Source: Astropecten irregularis
Lineage: Eukaryota; Echinodermata; Asteroidea; Paxillosida; Astropectinidae
DNA length: 64,000 nt
Reading direction: 5' to 3'
NCBI GenBank assembly: GCA_963971285.1
Contig: OZ020244.1
Location: 27,404,001 to 27,468,000 of the forward strand
The translations under genes were made by a program, and so were the position numbers. This document shows positions 12,491 to 23,099 of the stretch, one piece after another. Below the pieces are notes generated by a model. That model was not told the DNA's origin. It worked only from the letters and a program-made list of their open reading frames with translations, and did not search any database. Each line of letters begins with the position of its first letter. Positions within the stretch are counted from its first letter, which is position 1.

Positions 12491-14229
12491 AAATTCATAG
12501 CTTGCTTCCTTATAAAGTATTACTCATTATTGGAACAGCTACATCACAGTTCCCTCTCCGTGTTTTTTTAAGCGAACATGCTATAATGCTTGAAATACTC
12601 AAATATGTTAGTATGAAGCCTGATAAGAGGCAAAGTTAGGACCGAAGATACGACATCTTACGATCGTTTGTACGACGGAATGAAATAGTCGTTGTCTTTC
12701 ATGTCATTAACATGTCATAACGTCTTGCTTCCGGTTTGTGCTATATACAAAGAGGAAAGTTGCCAAAAGTTGGTCATGATTTTGATGGAGGTACTTCGTG
12801 GTTGTGCCCAAAGTGTGGAGCTGAGAAAGAAATGCATGTGTGTCAAAAGTATAATTTTGGCAAATGCCAGGAATGGTTAAGTTGATCAGGAAATGTCCTC
12901 TGTAACAAGCTAGCCCTTTGTGCGTCTTGAGGACTTGAGCCCGTTCCACAAACATGACCCTGTTGAGCCCCCTTCTTGTGATCCAAGAGAGTTTAGGAAA
13001 ACCTTCCCTTCTGCACACACCATGTCAGCCGTCGTGCGCTGCACGCCGCGGCATTGATGATAATAATGCGATGAAACAGCTTCTTATTATGCAAATCCTC
13101 TTCTCAAAATTGAAGTTTTTGACGAGACACATCCCTCCCTTCTCCTCCATTGCCCGATAGACCCCCCTTCCTGACCGACCGCCATGGCGGTGTACCGCCC
13201 TGTCTGTTGAAGAGCTCTGCAAAGCCAACTTGACGCAGAGCGGTGTCAGTTCGGAGAAAAGGCAAACTGTAAATTGTGTGTCTCCTTCGGTAGGTCGGCC
13301 ACGGATCACGCAGGAAATGATGTATGAAACATCACGGCCAAACCTTTAGACATAAACCGATGCGTTATATACCCTGTGCGCGCGGCTAGAGAAACCTTTT
13401 TCTCCCAAAATATAATTTTGGCGCCTTTATTGGGAACCAACTTGGCCTGTTAAATTAATGGGTTCGTTTGGGGGTAGGCCTATGCCAGTATAATGTTTTG
13501 CTCCTTTCCACTTGCAAAACAATATAGGCCTAGTTTTGTTTTCATCATTACATACAATGAGGTCATCTTGAATATAAAATATATAAAAAATAATGGCAAT
13601 ATAGGCTCATATACAATCGCTTTGCATCACCTCAACGCGAATAACAATCACTGGTGAGATTCCCTCTTCCCCATACAGATCTGCTGTATCACCCCACAGT
13701 CCCCCCTCCCCTCCTACCCCCTACACCCCTTGCCGTATTTAGAAAGAGAAAAGTTCTGCCAGTGATTTATGGTTCGGATATTGACTCTAATTTCCCTCTC
13801 CTTTATTCAATCTCCGCGTATAATTCGTCCCTTAATGGATTGAAGGTGCAAAACCCTTCAGGGAATCAACTCAGTTGCTTGATCCAGGTTTTTTTCTTTT
13901 TGATCCAGAAAATGTTTGGCCAGTTTTTTCCATTTTTGAATTGTCGAATGAGTGGCCAAAACGGAGTTTGGTGGCTACACGGAAGTCGTCAATGGGGGGA
14001 TTTCTTTAATACGTCAGGACCGGTCATTGTTGTGAGAAATCAAATTGAAGCTTCCTTTGCAATCGTTTTTCGTTTGTTATATAGGTTATTATAATGATGC
14101 TAGAAACCCTTAGGTCTGGGCACTCGTTCTGAGGAGTTGCACAAAAAAGTCAGTTTGTTGTTTTGTTTTTCGACATTGCGGAAATTATGAAATGGTTCAA
14201 TTGAAATTATTATTTATTAGAAAATTACT
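12491..14229. other. Non-genic stretch, nothing recognised
   Basis: Several 90-150 codon open frames on both strands have no recognisable family, start context or splice frame. Probably intergenic or intronic. Confidence 0.45.
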
Positions 14230-14501
14230 GGTAATGAAACCAAGGATTCCTCAAAAGTGCCCTATATGCACTGTAGCTCGATTGTCTGATGAAACTTTTT
14301 TTCATGGAAAGATGATGAGAAGAAGATACAGTTTTAGAGGTGGGAGGAAAAACCAAGAGAAGTATCCTGGATTCCTGGGTAAAACCCACAGAATCAGGTA
14401 GGGACTGAAAACCCAATCCACTTGCGGACCGAGCCGGACTTGAACCCAGTCCACCAGAGGTGAAAGGCGAGGAAAGAACCGCTACGCCAACCTGACTCCC
14501 C
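14230..14501 (-). mobile_element. tRNA-derived SINE
   Basis: On the minus strand a tRNA-like head begins at about 14501 with A box TGGCGTAGCGG (14479-14489) and B box GGGTTCAAGTCC (14436-14447). The body GGGTTTTCAGTCCCTACCTG and a TTCCTCCCACC word follow. The spacing of the boxes fits an RNA polymerase III promoter. The 3' edge is approximate and no target duplication was found. Confidence 0.65.
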
Positions 14502-14753
14502 AATTTATTGAAACACTTACGCATGGGCTGGCACTCTATCTGATGCACTTGCCCGAAATTCCTTCTAAGATCTGCTCCCACGAGGGTAGGAAATGGTCTT
14601 TTCAACTTCAATTATGTTCACTTGGGTTTTGTCCTGCTGATGGGGAGCACTGGAACTACTTGCTGTTTTTCTTCTTGTTGAGAGGGGAAATATCGGCAGT
14701 TATTAATTACATCTTGTCGGTTTTCGAGGATTTTATTGGAGATTGAACTACAT

Positions 14754-14975
14754 GGGCCTTTATACTAAATGAGGCTTGAGGCTTGGGATTTGTTTTGCTA
14801 TACCGCCATTTTGTGTACTTAATGAAATGAAGGGCTTGAGATACATGGCGAAGCTGGAGCCATTCTTCGGCTTCGTCGTGTGGCCCAATCCCTTCGTTTC
14901 GTTTTGTGGGCATCAAATGGCGGTTTTGAAAAGTAAGTCCAAAGCCTAGCCTCAAGCCTGGATTCGTAAAGGCCC
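14754..14975 (+). mobile_element. TIR MITE family C, copy C1
   Basis: Left end GGGCCTTTATACTAAATGAG, right end CGTAAAGGCCC, with GGCTTGAGGCTTGGG mirrored by AAAGCCTAGCCTCAAGCCTG. About 222 bp, non-coding. Internal words GAAGGGCTTGAGATACATGG and CTTCGGCTTCGTC are shared by copies C3-C5. Confidence 0.75.
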
Positions 14976-15542
14976 TGTTATGCGAAAGTAGCTGGACACT
15001 AACGGCATATGAGTATTGTTATTCTGTGAACATCGAATGACCCCAGAATAGGATATGTCAGAGACGAATGTGAGTACACTTTTGGAGTCGGCATTACGAA
15101 AACCTTGCCATCCAAAATAAAACCTTCCAACCAAGGAGATAAAATAATCAGTCACAGGAACTGTGTTCTGGAAACAAACTGTCATCGGGCATTTCCCCCT
15201 CGGTTCTCCCCAAGAAAATTACAGTAAGCTCAGGCGAAAAAAAAAACATAAAGGAGTATAATGACAAGGGGAAGACGAGTAGAAATTGCCTAACGATCTA
15301 CTATGAAAGATTGGATTGGAAGCAGCTTGCTCACACCGTATCGGATAAAGCCTGGACTGGGTATACGGTACGGCCAAGCACGATGCCGCTACACACCAGA
15401 GTACTTCCTGCTGAAAGCAATCTACACAAATTGACTAGTTTTGCCCAATTACCGTGCGCTCAATGACGGAGTACAAAGCATTATAGGAGTGCAGGGAAAC
15501 TCCACCTTATACTATGGCGTGCAAAGTTAACATTTAATCGGG

Positions 15543-16075
15543 AATAGAGATATCTCTATTAACAATAGAGATATCTCTATTAACAATAGAGATATCTCTA
15601 TTACAAGACGTGCCAAGTTAACATTTAATCCCGAAATAGAGATATCTCTATTAATAATAGAGATATCTCTATTGTTAATAGAGATATCTCTATTGTTAAT
15701 AGAGATATCTCTATTATTAATAGAGATATCTCTATTAGTAATAGAGATATCTCTATTTCTAATAGAGATATCTCTATTATTAATAGAGATATCTCTATTA
15801 ACAATAGAGATATCTCTATTATTAATAGAGATATCTCTATTACTAATAGAGATATCTCTATTTCTAATAGAGATATCTCTATTAATAATAGAGATATCTC
15901 TATTACTAATAGAGATATCTCTATTTCTAATAGAGATATCTCTATTAATAATAGAGATATCTCTATTAATAATAGAGATATCTCTATTGTTAATAGAGAT
16001 ATCTCTATTTCGCAATAGAGATATCTCTATTGCACAATAGAGATATCTCTATTTCGCAATAGAGATATCTCTATT
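15543..16075. repeat. Palindrome array 1 (24 units)
   Basis: Three units start at 15543, 15564 and 15585. After the internal end-copy come 18 units every 21 bp from 15635 to 15992, then three more at 16014, 16036 and 16058 at 22-bp spacing. The 18-bp core is identical in every unit I read; the 3-bp spacers vary (AAC, AAT, GTT, ATT, AGT, TCT, ACT) and the last spacers are TCGC/GCAC. Confidence 0.95.
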
Positions 16076-16448
16076 ATAATCAGCTTTCGACGTCAGCAGG
16101 TCGCCCTCTACGTTTTGTTTTGTTTAAATTTCTATCATCTTGAGGGGTTTCAAGTCGCGTCTTAATACTGTACTCCCGCAGTTGTTTACGCTGGGAAGTT
16201 TATGTATCTTTTTATGGTACCAGTCTGTCGAGATGTCGCCTAATCTGGCGAATTTCGCTATGTATGCGACGTTCCAAAACGGTCCTTAATCCAGCCATTA
16301 TAAATTAATTGAAAGTGCCTGGGCATAATACATGTAATAACGAACATAATAAAATGACTTGATGCATGATGGGATATGATGCGCGTGCCCCCTGGCTCAC
16401 TGAAACTTTGTGCGTGACGTTACAACGACCACTCCGACCGGAAACATT

Positions 16449-16731
16449 AATAGAGATATCTCTATTAAAACCGGAAGTACACAATAGAGATATCTCTATT
16501 GTTAATAGAGATATCTCTATTGTTAATAGAGATATCTCTATTACTAATAGAGATATCTCTATTGCTAATAGAGATATCTCTATTGCTAATAGAGATATCT
16601 CTATTGCTAATAGAGATATCTCTATTCTTAATAGAGATATCTCTATTCTTAATAGAGATATCTCTATTTCCAATAGAGATATCTCTATTCTTAATAGAGA
16701 TATCTCTATTAACAATAGAGATATCTCTATT
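16449..16731. repeat. Palindrome array 2 (13 units)
   Basis: One isolated unit at 16449-16466 lies between ACCGGAAACATT and AAAACCGGAAGT. It is followed by twelve units every 21 bp from 16483 to 16714. Spacers are GTT, GTT, ACT, GCT x3, CTT x2, TCC, CTT and AAC. Cores match those of array 1 exactly. Confidence 0.95.
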
Positions 16732-16767
16732 CCCGATTAAATGTTAACTTTGCACGCCATATTATAC

Positions 16768-18020
16768 TAGTAGTCTGTGATTATACCTTGCAAACGATTG
16801 CTGTCGTTGACATTTTTCAGGTACGAGCTTCTAATGCCTGTGTGGAGAAATAATAATTGCACTTGCCTGTATTAAGAAGGGAGGAAGGAGTCTAGGGGTA
16901 GGGGATTCAACATCAAGGGGACTAAACATAGGGACCTGGAGGCCAGGGGAACATACTCTTGAAAAGTAGGCTGACGTACGTACCACACGCCTGGTTCTAT
17001 TTTTCTTTTACCGGAGCCCCAGAGAGCCTTTAAGTGGGCAGGCACACTAAAGGTGAACTCTGTAGTAAGAAAAATATTATCGTGGGAGTGATGCCGCGCG
17101 GTTTTCCGTGGCAAATCATGAAAAAAAAGCGGGCATTTTATTTATTTTTTTTTGGCGGGAACGAACAAAATGTTCAATGTGTTTTCGTCTGCTGAATGGG
17201 CGTAGGCTAGTAGCATTGTTGAAACCCTGAAAGAAAGCATCTTAAAGGCCAAGAAAATACCGTCTGAAACAAAGTTATTGATGAATTAAAATAAAATCGG
17301 GATGTTTTTCCTCCTCCGTGTGTGTGTGTGTGTGTGTTTTGTGTGTCCTCCGTCGCCGCCTGCATATTGACCGTAGGCCTATACGTGTAGTTTGCGCCTT
17401 TGGTTTTGGTTGACATTAAGTAACATTTACCAAGCCCGCCCTCGCTTCCAATACCCTACAGTATAAATATAGCTCTGCCGTCTAGATGACGCTTGAAATG
17501 GCAGAGATAGAAAAGACAATCAACCTCTGAAGGTGCTGGGCCAACCCACGCAGTGTAATCTCCTTGCTGTTTTGTTTTTCTTGAGATAATTGAAGAATTA
17601 AGCAGGAAAAGGTTTGTTGAGCATTGTGTGTGTATATACCCGGGGATTTGATGTAACTGTCAACCAAGTATAGGCCTACAAAACAACAAGCCGTGGGCAC
17701 CGTATGTGATTTTTTTTTGTATGAATAATGATTACATTTTCAAATCGGCAACACGAACTTACATCCAGCCAAATTTACATCTCATACTGTTTTCTTGGTA
17801 AAAAGTGCCTTAAATAATTATGACCCACGCGACTTTCTAAATTCAGACTTAAAACCGGGAAAAAGACCTGCTCTGTGGCACTATTGAAACCTTGACATCT
17901 CCTGCTCAGGCTCATGCATAAGCTCGACTTGGCCAATATGCGAATTCGACAAGCTGGTTGCAAGGCTTACTACGGTCACTTGCCACACGGAATTTGATTC
18001 GGCTCCGTCCCCAAAACTTC
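16768..18020. other. Non-genic stretch with a TG microsatellite
   Basis: A (TG)n tract sits at about 17317-17337. No gene recognised between the foldback element and the dyad-rich array. Confidence 0.5.
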
Positions 18021-18032
18021 TGTGATACTACT

Positions 18033-18800
18033 TCCACGGAAATTATTCAACCGTGACTTCACTAGCAAAAAAAAAAGAGAACGTGGCACTAAGGCTTCCG
18101 CGGACTCGGTATTCAACCGTGACTTAGCAACGCACGGAAAACAAGATATATTGAGGCACCAAAACATGATATTAAACATACCAGTACGGAAAATCTCGAC
18201 CGTGGCACAGCTGCATCCACGGAAATTATTCAACCGTGACTTAGCTGTGCACGGAAGCACCGAAGTAAGCGATGCATTAACTTGAAAAGGTCTTTAACGT
18301 AGGCTAACTCGAGAAAAATCGACCGTGGCACTGCATCCACGGAAATTATTCAAAAGTGACTTTGCCGCGCACGAAAAACAAGAAAGCAATTTTTAAAACA
18401 CGGTCTTTAACATAAGCACGGAAAAATGCGATCGGACGGTGGCACGGCATCCACGGAAATTATTCAAAAGTGAATTGGCTGTGCACGGAAAACAAACAAG
18501 CAATGTCTAAAACACGGTCTTTAACATACAAGCACGGGAAAACGCGACCGGACGGTGGCACCGCATCCACGGAAATTATTCAACCGTGACTTCGCCGTGC
18601 ACGGAAAAGGGTCTTTAATAAACATACTAGCACGGAAAAACTTGACCGTGGCACTCTATCAACGGAAATTATTCAATCGTGACTTCGCCGTGCACGGAAA
18701 AGGGTCTTTAATAAACATACTAGCACGGAAAAACTTGACCGTGGCACTCTATCAACGGAAATTATTCAATCGTGACTTTGCAACTATTACACGGAAAACA
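18033..18800. repeat. Diverged tandem array of CACGG/CCGTG dyads
   Basis: Eight units carry the word CGGAAATTATTCAA(C/A)(C/A)GTGA or a close relative, beginning near 18033, 18105, 18217, 18337, 18451, 18567, 18660 and 18753. Spacing is 114-120 bp in the middle and exactly 93 bp for the last two, which are nearly identical. Each unit holds several CACGG and CCGTG words able to pair, for example CCGTGG(CACTGCAT)CCACGG. The 93-bp period keeps open frames on both strands, but the peptides look incidental. Confidence 0.8.
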
Positions 18801-19436
18801 AGCAAAGCGATGCATCAACCCACCGTACACCTAGGCTTCCTATAGCTCTACTCTGTGATCAAACACAGTCTCCAGGACGGGAAAGCTCCTACGTACGTGC
18901 CCTCAGCTATGATACCCCACCCTCGCCTCCCAGCATCACGATTCCAAGATGGACAAAGATAGCATGCAAGTAACATTCGTCGGATGACCGTAGCTGAACT
19001 CCGCACTCGTGGAGAGAGAAAAAATCAACGCTGTTAAAAGCACTCGGTTTAAAAAAAGGCAAAATGAAGAAGAAACGAATACATTTCATGCAAGTATACT
19101 GAACGTGCAACTCGCAAAAACGTGTCGGGGTCACGTATGCCTGTGAAAGTCCTCCTAGACGTGATACCAGCACTATAGGTCTCAGAGCGGTTGTGGATGC
19201 ATGGGTCCCCCTTGGCTTCGCGTGTGGTATGAATAAAAGAAATCACAGAGGACCGGCTCTGGAAAGGGAAGGGAAAAAACGAGGAATGAATTTGAGGTCT
19301 GCGATGGTGCTGCTGTTAAAGTGTCGTCGAAAGCCATTTTGGTTTACGGATGTCATTTTATACGGTAGTTTAGCTCGTGCTGTAGCTTGGGTAGAATATA
19401 GAGGGCAATGGCAGGGATGGACTGAGCTGCTTAAAC
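18801..19436. other. Non-genic stretch, nothing recognised
   Basis: Only short open frames in overlapping, opposed directions. Confidence 0.45.
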
Positions 19437-20130
19437 TTAAAGGTAAAATGCATGATTGGTAAAGGTCACAGACCAGCACTCAAACTTGTACTAATTTGTC
19501 TGATCAAACGTGTGCATAAAAATTTGAGCTCAATCGAATTTCTGAGTCACGAGAAAATAGCGAAACTACCCGACTCAAATTTTCTTATAAAACATAAAGT
19601 ATATGGTTTTGATCTTACCCCGAGATCAAAACTGTTTTTGGTCTTTGTTTTACAAATTTCTGGATAAATACAGCATTTCAGTCGGAAATATTTTAACGCA
19701 ATGTTTCTACCAGCAGCATCTTCATATCTGAAAGTTATACGCAGGCGCGGTTCTAGAGCCAAAATTTTGGGGGGGCTTAGAGAGCCATTATTTTTATTTT
19801 ATTTTTTTTTGGGGGGCTAGAAGACCCAATATTTTGGGTTCTTCTAACACTCGCTTCTGCTATGTCTGATAAGGGGTCGAAAAACATGCACATTATAGCC
19901 CACACAACGCGTTTTTATGTAATTGGCGCTTAATAACTGAAAAAATCCAGTATTTTCAAGATTTTTGTTTTTCACTTTTTCATTTTTTTTTTTTGGGGGG
20001 GGGGGGGGGGCTAGACAACATTTTTGGGGGGGCTATAGCCCCCCTAGCCCCCCCGTAGAACCGCGCCTGGTTATACGTAAATCTGTGAAGATTTCTGTTT
20101 GGGTATGTTACCAATCATGTACTGTATTAA
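19437..20130 (-). mobile_element. TTAA-target MITE, subfamily B, copy B3, split by a hAT MITE
   Basis: TTAA at 19437-19440 and 20127-20130. The arms are separated by hAT element F1 with its target duplication at 19734-20077; without it the copy has normal family length. This orders the insertions: B3 is older than F1. Confidence 0.85.
19742..20069 (+). mobile_element. hAT MITE family F, copy F1
   Basis: Starts CAGGCGCGGTTCTA and ends TAGAACCGCGCCTG (14-bp perfect inverted ends). An exact 8-bp duplication GTTATACG lies at 19734-19741 and 20070-20077. G-rich runs lie inside both ends. No transposase; a non-autonomous hAT element by end sequence and duplication length. Confidence 0.92.
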
Positions 20131-20327
20131 GCACAACATTCGCTTAAGCATGAAAAGTCTTCCTTGATCAAACAGGATTACCAACCAAATGTTTATGCGA
20201 TATTTACTGCTTTTGACTTGATTTCGGCCATTGTTTGCTGAGCATAACATTCACAAGGAGTTTTGGCTGGCATACTGATTATATTTACCTAATTTTAGTG
20301 CTTAAGCAGCTCTATGAAATTGGCCCC
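20131..20327 (-). mobile_element. TIR MITE family D, copy D3, truncated
   Basis: Retains the right end GCAGCTCTATGAAATTGGCC and internal GCTTAAGCA words. The left end is missing where it abuts MITE B3. Confidence 0.6.
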
Positions 20328-21003
20328 TGCCCTTAGTAGATGTACTGCCTGTTCATTGCCGATGGACGAAACTGTATCTTTACATGATCTCTTGTTACTG
20401 TTGTGATGAGGTTAAACTAATGGCTTCCGTACTCAAAGACTTAAACCAGTGTGGATATTTCAGTTTGAAGAGCAATTTCGTAAAAATAATACTTTCTTCA
20501 CAAAATAGTGTAAAAGAAAATCCCGAGTCTCGCTTTAAAACCCCCCAAAGTGTTGGCAGCCCTTGCGGCTAACGATTGGACCGCGTGTGCAGATTGGCGG
20601 AGAGATTATGGCGCGCACGTACTTAATTCGAGAGTTGCTTTCTTATTAAATAAATTGTGAACAATTTTTTTATGCTGATATTATTATACAGTACTATCAA
20701 TTAAGCAGAATGTCGGAATTGCGTGACGAATCAGTAATTTTGAAGGCAATGCAACTGAGTTTAATGGAGTCATTCGTCGTCAAATGGAGTGGGGTCCGGG
20801 CCCCAGTGAAGGTCTGCCTTACAAGAGGTTCTTGGCCGTGTAGGATAATTGGCTTCTTTTCTTTCTGAGCAAAGTTCAGTCGTGACGACAATTTCACTTC
20901 TCACGAAGCATTCACAGTCATGAAGTATGACCTTCGACCATTTCGGATTCATAATTTCAAACAAAAAACTGTTCTGTGTAGTTTGATTTTATACAGAGTG
21001 ATA
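20328..21003. other. Non-genic stretch, nothing recognised
   Basis: No exon, RNA gene or repeat end identified between MITE D3 and hAT MITE F2. Confidence 0.4.
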
Positions 21004-21011
21004 TGGACGAG

Positions 21012-21310
21012 CAGGCGCGGTTCTAGAGTCAAAATTTTGGGGGGGCTAGAAGAGCCATTCTTTTTTGGGGGGGCTAGAAGACCCAATATTTTGGGTTATT
21101 CTAACACTCGCTTCTGCTATGTCTTATTAGGGGTCGAAAAACATGCACATTATAGCCCACACAACGCGTTTTTATGTAATTGGCGCTTAATAACTGAAAA
21201 AAATCCAGTATTTTCAATAAAAAAAATTTTTACTTGCATTTTTTTTGGGGGGCTAGACAAAATTTTTGGGGGGCTACAGCCCCCCTAGCCCCCCCGTAGA
21301 ACCGCGCCTG
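21012..21310 (+). mobile_element. hAT MITE family F, copy F2
   Basis: Same 14-bp ends as F1. Exact 8-bp duplication TGGACGAG at 21004-21011 and 21311-21318. About 150 bp of the centre is almost identical to F1 by eye, so both insertions look recent. They lie only about 0.9 kb apart in the same orientation. Confidence 0.93.
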
Positions 21311-21428
21311 TGGACGAGCAAGTTGTTATGTGTCACAACCAAAGTTATATTTCCATAAAATGATATCCGTCTCATGGATTGGTTTGCGGAAACACCATGT
21401 ATAAGAATCGTTCGCACTTCTCGTATAA

Positions 21429-21474
21429 GGTCTCAACGTTTCGACTAGCCTGCTCTAGTCATCATCAGGAGACC
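21429..21474. repeat. Hairpin with nested arms
   Basis: GGTCTC / GAGACC outside and GACTAG / CTAGTC inside, around ACGTTTCGA and ATCATCAGGAG. A similar ACGTTTCGA...CTTCAGGAG word pair appears at about 52217-52256, so this is probably the end motif of a dispersed repeat. Confidence 0.5.
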
Positions 21475-22023
21475 ATTCTCGTCTCGTTGAAAAATTTGGT
21501 TTATGAACATAAGCACTTGACAAAATCAGTCCGAATCTCTGTAAGGCCATCTTCCCGATTATCAAAACTATAGGCAGACAAAATCCTGGTCATCGTATAA
21601 TTTATTTCTTAGATCTGCTGGACCGCTTTGTAGAAAGGAGAAAACAAAATTGTTGTCAATATGTCAGTACCACGTCTCGGCGTGGATTTAGGCTTGTCAT
21701 TCTCCAGTTAGCGGCCGGGCTATCTTCGGCGCGACCCTGATGCCCGACCTCCTCAGCTATCGTCGTCTTAATCTAGCCGTGATTCTCTAGTCCCACGGTG
21801 GATGGGCTAGCCAGAGCTCCTGATGGATGGCTAGCCCGTGAACACGCCCAGGTAAATCCCATTCCCTCTCAATGGCCACCACTCACTCACTCAGTTCTCT
21901 CGCAATATTCGTCCACCGGTACGGTGAAGGATGATGCAGCCGGTGGCGCGCTTTCCGAGACGGTACGCGGTCTGACCCCGAACTTGCTCAAACCGTGGAG
22001 GTAGAAACAGATAATCTCCATGC
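21475..22023. other. Non-genic stretch, nothing recognised
   Basis: Contains a direct repetition of GATGG(G)CTAGCC words around 21801-21836; otherwise featureless. Confidence 0.4.
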
Positions 22024-22380
22024 TTAAAGGTTATTTCATACTTTGGTTTATGTCCAAGAAATGCAGATTCATGGGCAAAAATATCAAGAAAGATACAGTA
22101 ACAGTCATCTGTGAAATTCCCAGTCCCTGCCCACATTTTTTCTAGAAAACGGTGAAAAACGGCCACGGTATTTTAAAATCATTTCACATGATTTCTAATC
22201 TAGTCCGAAAATCAAATTTGTTTTTGGTCAATTGGTTAAACAATTTTCTGAATAAATACAGTATTCCAGGCGGAATAATTTTAACGGTATGTTTCTACCA
22301 TCATCATCTTTATACCCTGTAAGTTATAGGCAAATTTGTTTCGGTATGCTACCAAAATATGATAGTACATGTACCTTTAA
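22024..22380 (-). mobile_element. TTAA-target MITE, subfamily A, copy A2
   Basis: Intact TTAA at both edges (22024-22027, 22377-22380). The internal stem has decayed here (no intact TTTTGATCT). Confidence 0.8.
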
Positions 22381-22747
22381 ACGAAGACCAGCATCGCAGT
22401 ACTTAATACACACCCATCGAGGTTTTAAGTAATACAAGTCCTCTGATGCAGTAAATGAATGTTAAAATGATATGCATCTCGATGGATCATTGTGAATAAT
22501 GTATAAGACCAGTACCCATTCTCAGTGCCGTGATCGTGCTCGAATAAGTACTAGTGTGAATATATTATTTCACACCGGAACGGGTAGGGGTACTTCAGTA
22601 TGGTGAGTGTCGCTCGCCTTGTCCACTGATGGCCAGCATTTTAAGGGCATAGAGTTGCTGGAGGTCGGTATGCTATACCCCTTCATGATGGTTTAACCAT
22701 CTCCATGGTATAACCACGGACGGAACTGGTTTGATTTAACTTCGTGG

Positions 22748-23099
22748 TTAAATGTATAATGCATGATTGGTAAAGGTCACAGAACAGCACTCATACTTTG
22801 TCTGATCCAACGTGTATGGAATAATAAACCTAATGTGAAAAATTGAGCTCATTCGGACATAGTCATGAGAAAACAGCGAAAACCCGACTCAATTTATCTT
22901 ATAAAACAGAAAGAATGGTTTTGATCTATACCCCGAGATCAAAACTGTTTTCGGTCTTTGTTTGACTAATTTCTGGATAAATACACAATTTCAGGCAGGA
23001 AAGGTATGTTTCTACCAGGACCATCTTCATAATACCCTGAAAGTTATACGTAAATCTGTGAACATTTCCGTACCAATCCTGTATTAAATGTACCTTTAA
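22748..23099 (-). mobile_element. TTAA-target MITE, subfamily B, copy B4
   Basis: TTAA at 22748-22751 and 23096-23099. Internal stem TTTTGATCT / AGATCAAAA with loop ATACCCCG is kept. Confidence 0.8.

Larger units (their letters stand above)
15513..16761. mobile_element. Foldback-type element built of a phased palindrome array
   Basis: A 1249-bp element bounded by 30-bp perfect inverted repeats beginning TATGGCGTGCAAAGTTAACA (15513-15542 and 16732-16761). The direct repeat TTATAC occurs at 15507-15512 and 16762-16767, a likely 6-bp target duplication. Inside are 37 copies of the perfect palindrome AATAGAGATATCTCTATT in blocks of 3, 21, 1 and 12. A second copy of the end sequence lies internally at about 15607-15634, suggesting end duplication or nesting. 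The central 16076-16448 is unique sequence with no coding capacity. Sea urchin TU and Drosophila FB elements are the closest described kind (tandem repeats inside long inverted ends); in those the unit is not known to me to be a palindrome. Confidence 0.85.

Noticed and set aside
13654-14094. 146-codon plus-strand frame as an exon
   Set aside because: Low-complexity proline-rich start and no domain or splice support.
15543-16731. CRISPR array
   Set aside because: Regular repeats with short spacers look similar at first sight, but spacers are only 3-4 bp, the repeat is a full palindrome, there are no cas genes, and the DNA is eukaryotic.
15527-16747. Overlapping open frames of NRDISI/IEISLL repeats on both strands
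   Set aside because: They are translations of a 21-bp (7-codon) palindromic array, so the same peptide pattern appears on both strands. No promoter, start context or non-repeat domain supports a protein.
17976-18845. Proteins with RKLFNRDF repeats
   Set aside because: The frames follow the 93-bp tandem array and exist on both strands; units of other lengths in the same array break the frame.
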